A stretch of 64,000 nucleotides of DNA, from NCBI GenBank assembly GCA_023334545.1, contig JAADVB010000035.1, positions 1-64,000 of the forward strand, read 5' to 3'. Positions 25,701 through 34,700 of the stretch are shown piece by piece; position 1 is the first letter of the stretch; every line of letters begins with the position of its first letter. The position numbers were made by a program, and so were the translations under genes. The notes under the pieces are model-generated. The model was not told where the DNA came from. It saw nothing but the letters and a program-made list of their open reading frames with translations, and searched no databases. Source of the stretch: Salisapilia sapeloensis. Its lineage: Eukaryota > Oomycota > Peronosporomycetes > Peronosporales > Salisapiliaceae.

Positions 25701-28700
25701 TTCTGTGGATACAGGCTGTGAAGATAGCGACTGCTCGGCAGGATGGGACGACTTGCCTGTATTGCAAAATCGCCCTCGTGGAGGTTACCGATGGCAAATA
25801 CGCTTCATGCAGTCTACTGGAGAATACGAAGGCTATACTTTCCCACCTGGGAGTGGGGATGCTAGTCCTCTGACCGTCACGAAAGGATCGCTTGCAGGTG
25901 CATCTGCTTCCGTTGACTTGGTAAACAACCAAGATGGTTCGCCTCCCGTCCGGGGTGTCTTTCAGTTAGGTCGTGATAGTAGTATCACGCCGGAGCTAGG
26001 ATACGCCTCGTCTTACAAGAGCGTGAAGGAAGCTATTGAAGACATGGATCTATACGGTGAGGTGGATGTCGTTCGATCTTACTTGCTAACTCAGAAACTA
26101 CGAAGTGTGTCTGCAAGTGTGACGAAAGATGGATCCACTGCTGTGGTGACGACTGATACAGATATCCGGCAGCACATTATGCCGGGTGACGTCATTCGAT
26201 TTGGTGTCGAAAGCTCCAATAACCTCATCGGAACAAATGGGGACACGCCACTAGTGTCTGACTTGTCAATGTCTTACGGTACTGTGAGCATGGGATCACC
26301 AATTGTAACAGCTGAGGAAGAGGTTCTTAACGAGTTATATCCTGATATGCATGTACGCATTGATGGGCTAGTGTATACGATTCAACAGTCTGGAAGAGAA
26401 GTACAGGCGCTGTTCGTGAGTACGACAGTAACTGAGTGGGATAGTGATGTTTTAGCGACTTCAGCCTTCCAGCTTCAATTCATCGGGCGAGGAACCTCGC
26501 AGACAACTAATTGTTTACAGTTTGATGCTTTACCAAGTGATGTCGAAACGGAGCTTAACGCAGTAAATCAAAATATGCTGCTGCCTGGTATGTTTGCTGC
26601 TGACGATATCAAGGTGACACGGTCTGGACCGCACATTAGTGCTGATAACTTGCGAAAAAGCTATACCTACTATATCTACTTCCAAGGAAGCTCGGTTGCT
26701 GGTGATGTTACTACTTTAGACGTCGCGAGTTGTGCCGCTTCCGATACATCAGCGGATGCATCATTCGAAACGGAAACGATGAGGCATGGAGGAAAAGTTG
26801 CACATCAACGGTTGTCGTTGGCTACTGACTCAGGATACATAGACGACCCAAATGGTTATTACAAGTTGAGCATAGGTGCCGCCAAGACAAATTGTCTACT
26901 TTGGGGTGGTCCAGCTTCCACCATAGAGACAGAGTTGGCCACGCTTGACGTCACGAAAGCCGTGGTGTCGACTTCCGGTACGGGAGTATCTGTGACCGCC
27001 ATCCAGCGTCTACGACTGACCTCAAATACCCCAGTAACCACTCCTCAGAATGGTTTATTCAAACTAGGGCTGAAACTTGATGGTGAAACTACTTTGACGC
27101 CTTGCTTGGACTACGGTCTATCTGCTGACAGTTTAGAAAATCACTTGAACACTTTGATTGGAAAGGAAAACGTAGACCATCACATTCGGGTTACTCGAAG
27201 TGGAGATGGAACAGCAAGCTCTGGATACGGGTTTGAATACCTTATACACTTTGAAGGTCCCGTCTCGGGTGGACTCAGTACAATTCTTGGTAGTATTAAA
27301 GAGCTGCAGGTTTATGATCTTGGTAAAGGTGCTTGTGATCCTGCAGCTGGTGGCGATCCTGCGATCAATGTCGAGACAATTCGTGAAGGAAAAGCTGGAT
27401 ATACGTACGATATTTACTTCCTAGAATACTCGGCTGCGGCAGTACCGAAGCTCGAGATCATTACAGATGAAGCAGAGTGTCCATCAAGCGGCTGGACACA
27501 AGTGGGAGGCAACGTTCGTATGCCAAAAATTGAACAGCTAGAGCTAGGTGGAAGTAGTGAAGTACAAACGTTGACATTGCAGGATAGCAGAGACGCGGCT
27601 AAGCCGAGTTATCGGCTTAGTTTTGATGGTGTCGAGACAGGTGGACCTTGCTTATTGCTTGGGGATTTGCCATCTACTCTCCAACAAGAATTAGCTACGA
27701 TACCAGTAATCGGAACGGACGGCGTCTACGTTTCGAGAGATATCCTGACTTCGGCCTCGAATGGATATGTGTACTCTGTCACGTTTGTCGGTAAACAAGT
27801 GACAGGAAAAGTACCGCTACTCAGCGTTATTGAGTATGATGACGCTTGCAGTGGACAAACAGATATAGCGACATTTGACACTGCTGTAGAGCGTACAGTT
27901 TCAGGCGGATCCTCTCCTGGATCCTTTGCTCTTACCACTTTATACGACGGTGAGTCTCCTGGTGAGCACATTGTGTACCATATTGGGCAATTATTCAGTG
28001 TCCAGGAAGAACAGATTGAGAAGTATAAAATCATCATTCACAACGGCGGACCGACACTAATTGACACGAATGCTGGTACCTATCGGCTTGAAGTTGACTC
28101 TCATGTAACTACGTCCATTATGTGGAATGCACTTGAAAGTGAAGTCGAGGAGAAAATTGTAACAGCAATAAGTGCAGACAAAGGTGATGTTGTTGTGACA
28201 AGAAAATTAGACTCTGCTGCAGCTCCGAACGGCTACGTGTACAATGTGTACTTCAGTGCAAGAAAATGGAGTAGTATTGATCTTGCCTTTTTAGACGATA
28301 CCTCGTTTAACGATGGAACAGTCACTGTATCTGAGATTACACCGGGTGGATCAGAAGAAGCTGAGCCTCTTCTTCGTCAATCCATTCCACTCGCAGATCT
28401 AGCTACGCCTACAACCAGTGCTCGATACCTTGCCAACTCGGCTGCTAATGTGAACGTCTACAAGGTGAATGGATTCTTCTGGACAGTCAAGTTTAAGTCT
28501 GCTATCGGAAACATTCCGGCGCTAGAAAAAACCACATCAAATCTCTTGGGTGGCGATCTAACGGTTATTGACGACTTTATACGCGGAAGTGAGTCGGATT
28601 CATTTACTATTCAAAATCTCATTCCCGGTATCCCGTACTATGTCCGCGTTGCAGCGTCGAGTGCAACTGGTAAGGGAGCTTTCACACCTGTCAAGGTTGT

Positions 28701-31700
28701 GACACCAAGTGGCGTTCCATCAGCTGTACGCAACTTCCAGTCTGGGCATGCCTTGTATGTTCAGGAAGTACAGGAAGTACGTACGGCAGCAACCTATGTT
28801 TCGGAAGTGCAAACGATCACTACAAGTGCCGCTGAAGTGTCTGAAGTACAAACGATGCTGACAAGTGCTCCGTCAAGTGCGTGTCTGGATAATTCATGCA
28901 TTCATGGCAGCGTTGCTTTCCGTGCACCGATGATCCAAACCATCACTATATCTGGTGAGGCAAACATTAATGACGGTGGTCAAATCAGATTACTTTTCGA
29001 AAGGTATGAGACGGATGAAGCTAACCTCGCAGGAGGTAACGAGGGAAAGCTCATCCCGATTACTGCTGCGGAGACAACTGGTCTACTAGCATGGCCTTTG
29101 GAGGCAAGTTTGATCCAGCAGGAGTTAGAGGGCTTAAGCTCTCTAAGCGTAGGAGATATCATAGTTAAGCAAGAAGATGAAGGAAGTGCTTCTGGCTATG
29201 GAGCAACGTTCAGCGTCTCATTCATCGGAACTCTGGTTGGAGGTCAAACGAATCTTATTCAAGTGCTCCATGAAGCGGATGGATCATGTCCTGAATGTGC
29301 CAAGCTAGAAACGTCTGAAGGTGATTCATGCGACATAAGTGTTTCGATGAACCAAGACCAGGCGATGGGAACGGACACGGCCGTCCAAAAGGTCGTTGTA
29401 AAGGCTGAAAAACGACTTGCAGCAGGTTCTTATAAGTTAGAATTCGATCATCTTGGAGCAATAAGAAGTTCCGAGTGCATTCAATTCGATGCTCCACCTC
29501 GAGGAGAGAATTCACAGACTGTGGAGAATATACTAGAGAGAATGTTGAATATCGATAGCGTCTACGTCACACGCACGGTGGACCAGACGGAAGCTCCGAA
29601 TGGCTTTATCTACTACATTTTCTTTGACGGAAATGCAGTGCACGGTAGCGTGAATAAGATGACAGTCGCATACGACACATGTACCAAGTTCCAAACGGTC
29701 GAGAACAATGTACTTACAGAAATAACTGGCAGTGCTGAGGTCTTTACGATCGCAAAGAAGTTTACGGATATATCGACCAGTACTGCTGAGGATCTAAAAG
29801 AGGATCTGGATCAGCTTCCTGTCTTTGGAAGAGTTGTTACATCCCAGTCGCTCAAGGATGCACAAGGTGGGCTCTTATGGACTGTTGCTTTTGAAGAAGG
29901 ACAAGGCAATCTCCCACAATTCATATGTGTCACTGGAGATGACTTTGAACCAGCAGGGTTTGGCTCATGTATAACATCTACCATTACGGACGGTAATGCT
30001 CTCGATGGCACGTTTGTGATTGAATCTTCCCAACCGATCCCGTATAATGCTGAAGCAGCATTTATAAAGCAAGCGATGGAAGAGATGTCGTGGGTTGGAG
30101 AGGTAGAAGTGACAAGGTCGAGCCCAACACCGCAGTATGGATACTCTTGGACGATTACTTATGTAGATTACCTTGGTGATGTGCCTACGCTATCGATTGC
30201 AAGCTCTCTTACTGGCGCCGGTAGCCAAATTGAAGTCAGAGAAGACCGTAAAGGTAATCGCATCGGTGGATCCTTTACACTGTCGTACATGGGGATCGAA
30301 ACGAGTGCCATTGCCTGCACGGCAAAGGCTATGGCAGTGGATACCGGAAACGATGGTACGTCCATGCAAGAGAAACTGGAGGCTCTGAAGAATGTTGGTC
30401 CAGTACATGTCGTACGATCCATGCAGGACAAGCAGGGAGGCTATTCGTGGTTAATTACCTTCCTCGACGATAAGCAAAATGTCGGTGATATTGCACTTTT
30501 AAAAAGCAACGGTATGAGTTTAACAGGTGCAGGTGTCGTAGCATTTACACGAGAAATTAGAAAAGGAGCAAAGGCTGCAGGAAACCAGTTGTGGGTTTCT
30601 TTCGATCCACCAGCTACTGATCGTGGCATGTCCATCGCCAAGTATAGAGTACGTTGGGATACGAATGCTGGTTTCCAAGCAGATCCTAAGCAAGCTGAAA
30701 TAACCAACAGCGAGCTCTTATATCGATACCAGCACATTGTGACTAAGGCTCCGAGCATTTCATGGTCTGCGCAGCATCAACAACCTGTTCCGGCTACGCA
30801 GCACATTATATTCAATACTGGAACCAGTGGAACTGCCTTCAGTGTGACGTTCCGTGGCCAGACGACGGTTGGATCGATGGTAGTGGATTCATCACCAGCA
30901 GCCGCATCCACGACTGACGATCTGCTTCAAAAGCTTGAGAATCTACATGCGATCGGACCTGGTGCATTGACGATTCTACCTACTTCTTCACCAATAAGTC
31001 CCGGCATGAGTGTCGAAGTTACCTTCCATGGTGTTCCGGGAGACGTCCCGCCCCTATCTTTCTCCAACAGTGTCGCTACCATACAAGAGAGTACAAGTAT
31101 TACAGGATACACACCGTTCCGCAAAGAGCAAGTTGTGCTTGACTGCAAAGGAACGACAACTACTGTTACGTTTACGACTGGTAGCCAAAGTACGGATATT
31201 GCTGAGGGGGTTTCACTATCACAGGCAGAAGCGAAGCTCGAGGAAATATTCGGAGTGGAAGCTGGAAGCATCCGAGTGATTAGTACGGACGGCCATGAAT
31301 ATTTCTGTAGCGACGCAGCCGACACGGCTACTATCGTCTTTGATAGAGTCTATGGTGAACAGGAATTGGTTGTGGCGAATCTGGATAAAGTTACGGAAGC
31401 ATGCATCAAAGGATATAAGTACGACACGTCAATTGCAAAGATGAGCGGTACGTTCCAATTAGGCTACAAGGGAGTGTTTACGCCGATGCTGAATGCCGAA
31501 TCGTCTGCTGATGCTATCCGTTATGCACTTGAAAACCTCCCTGCTATCTCGACGATTGAAGCGACAAGAGATCGCTCTTCCCAACCAATTGTCAATCAGG
31601 GTACTGTGGATGCTGTTCAAGGTCAAGTGTACGTGACTTGCTCTGATGCTTCATGTGATTTTGCCTCGGGTGCGTATGGTCTTCCTGGTGATGTCATTCT

Positions 31701-34700
31701 AATCGATGGAACGTGGTATACCATTCGAACGGATACAGTGTCTCCTGCCTTACCATCGGATCGACTTTTCTTGGGTGACTTGAATGGCCGTGAGATTGGA
31801 TACCAAGGTCCAAGCACAAATGGACTCACTGTGTACGAATGGGCAAAAGGATATGTATGGACGGTTGGGCTACTCCTTGTGGACGAGTTAGAATACATCC
31901 AAACACGCGTTCCTCACTTCAATCCGCTTGACGCACACGTTAGTGTTACCGGAAGTTCTTGTGATAAATGCCACTACGTCCCAGGTCAATCGTCCAGTAC
32001 ACTCGTTCGGGGACAGAGCTATTACCTCGATGCGAATGCTTTTAACTCCAATGGGTACGGTGATGATATTGTACCTATTCAAGCGACCCCACGTCAGGTG
32101 CCGAACGCTCCATCCAATGTGAATATTGTCGTCATCTCTGGTGTTGAGATTGAGGTCTTTTTTTCCCCACCGTATCTTTCTGACTCGGACATTTCAGCCT
32201 ACATTGTGCAGTGGGATACGAATCCTGACTTTAAGCACGGACTACCAATCTGTGAAGCATGTGCCGTCGGGTTGAATGGAAATCAGCTCACGGTCACTGA
32301 GTCGTCTATTGAAAACTTACCATTAACCGATGTCAAGTTCACGATTGCAGATGAAAACTGTCAGATGATGCTCAAGTCTGTTGTCGGCACAAAGTTCACG
32401 GTGGAAGCAGGGCATGGCTGTAGTGAGTTTGAGGATGGCAACTACCCGATGTACTATTACACGTATGAGCCTACTTACATTACGAACTTTGATAAGCAAG
32501 CTTCAGTCTACAGACACTTGCTCAAGGTTCCTACTCCTCTAACAAAGTACTTTGTTCGCGTGGCAGCTGAGAACTCTGTCGCAGTTCAAAAGGTTGCGTA
32601 CGATGGAAATCCACCGAATAATCGCCAGTGGAGTACGACGCTGTCTGCTATTACAGCTGACACTGTCCCTGATAAACCACTAAGCGTTGATCTATTGCAG
32701 TTTTCAGGCTCAGCGCTTGAGCTACAAATCTTACCGCCAGTTCGAGATGGTAAAGGAGAAGAAGGGAATGCGATTGAAAAGTATTGGATCTTGTATGACA
32801 CTTCTCCGACGTATGATACGGAAGGTATAGCTCCGACGGAAGTCAATGCAAACTCGCTCGAGTACTTGTCAGATGGAAGACGGATATACCACTTGACGGG
32901 CCTCGAGACGGGTGTCGTGTACTATGTTCAAGTCAAGCTACGCAATTCAGTCGGTCTTAGCACGGCAATGGCTGCGCAATCGGCTATTGCACCGGAAGAA
33001 ACACCTTCTGAAACTAGTCTGGTTCGACTATCAAGTCCTAGGAGCTCATCTACGCCGATCACCACTGCGACAGTAACATGGCAGCCACCGACTCTAAACG
33101 GCGGACGCGATGTTGATAGCTACGTGGTGGAATGGTGGACGAAGAAGACGAGACAGGAAGTTCAGATTATTGAAATTACATGGGACCAAGCACCAGCTGC
33201 TGAGAAGTTCCAATTGAAGTTTAAAAAAGGCACGACTGAGATGTTTCCTCTGCATATTACTGCAGAAAACGTTCGCAATTCACTTATGAATGTGATGGTG
33301 GACGGAAACCCAGTGATCAAGCATGTCTCGGTTACTCGCAGAGATATTAACGCGGGTACTGGTCGACAATGGATCGTGACGTTTACGGATGAAGTGAATA
33401 ACGCCGGTGATCAACCGATGATACAGATCGCTTTCGACAGTACCTACAACTACCTCAATGGTCGAGTGTTTGAATCGATATCAGGCATCCAAGTACCTTT
33501 GAGTAACTTCCCTGGTACACCGGAGGTGCAAGTGCTAACGATCTACCATCCTACGGAAACGGTGACAGGGTTCTTCCGTCTAAGCTTTGGTGGCTCAGGC
33601 TGGTCCAACCACTTGTCTGCAGAGAAAGTAACTACTGTGGAGCTTGAGGCAGCTCTTGAAGCACTCCCGACGATCGGTCAAGTAACCGCGAATGAAGAGA
33701 CTGGACAAGCGTTTGAACGCATTTGGACGATCACATTCAACTCCAATGTCGGCAATCTACCTGCTATCGTTGTGGATGACACGGAGATCTTACCAGACAC
33801 TAATGCTTTCGTCGGTGTTAAAGACGGAGATAACGCAGTGACAAGTACTGGAGTGCTCTGTCTGCCGAATCCAACTGGGTGTGGAGGATCTTGGCCGGAT
33901 GGTGTGACTGATATCGCTGATAAAGCAAGAATCGGGGAGGTAGCAAGTGGGTATGGTATCTTTGAAACGCAAAGTGCAGATACCTTATCGTACACAATCT
34001 CTGGATTGACGCCAGGCGTACTGTACTATGCTTCTGTCGCTGCCAAGAACTACCGTGGCTTAGGTCCACGTGCGGCATCAATGCCAGAAAGTATCATGCC
34101 ACGACTACAAGTACCTAACGCACCTACGAATGTCTTGGTGGATGTCAAGTACGGGTCTGCGACGCAGCTTACCGTTTCATACGATGCACCGACTAGCGAC
34201 GGTGGTGCTCCTGTGTGGATGTACCACATAGAGTACGACCAGTCATTTAAGTTCGACAGTGGTGGAGAGCAAGTTCACTGGTGTCCCACAGCACCTGTGA
34301 ATGCTGTGTGGACAGTCCAGACGACTACATCTACTTCTTCAGAGCCCATTGGACGAGGCTTCTTTAAGCTGGAGCTCACACGAAAGGGAATCACCGAAAC
34401 GACGCATCCGATTCCATGGGATGCTGTCTCCATGGCAGATGAAGAAGAAGGTAACTCGGATGTCGTCCATTCGAAAGTTTTCTGTACGCCATGCTCCGAT
34501 TGTAGTGACAAGTGCGAGTCGGATGAAGCGACTGGTGATGGACGAGTCGAGAATTCTGGGTCGATGCAGTCGAAACTAGAACACTTGGGCATGATTTCAG
34601 ATGTGAAAATCAAGCGGACGCCAAATAGCGGAAACGATGGCGGATATACGTGGTCTGTCACGTTCTTAGATATTGGCGATGATTTCAATCTAAACGTAGC

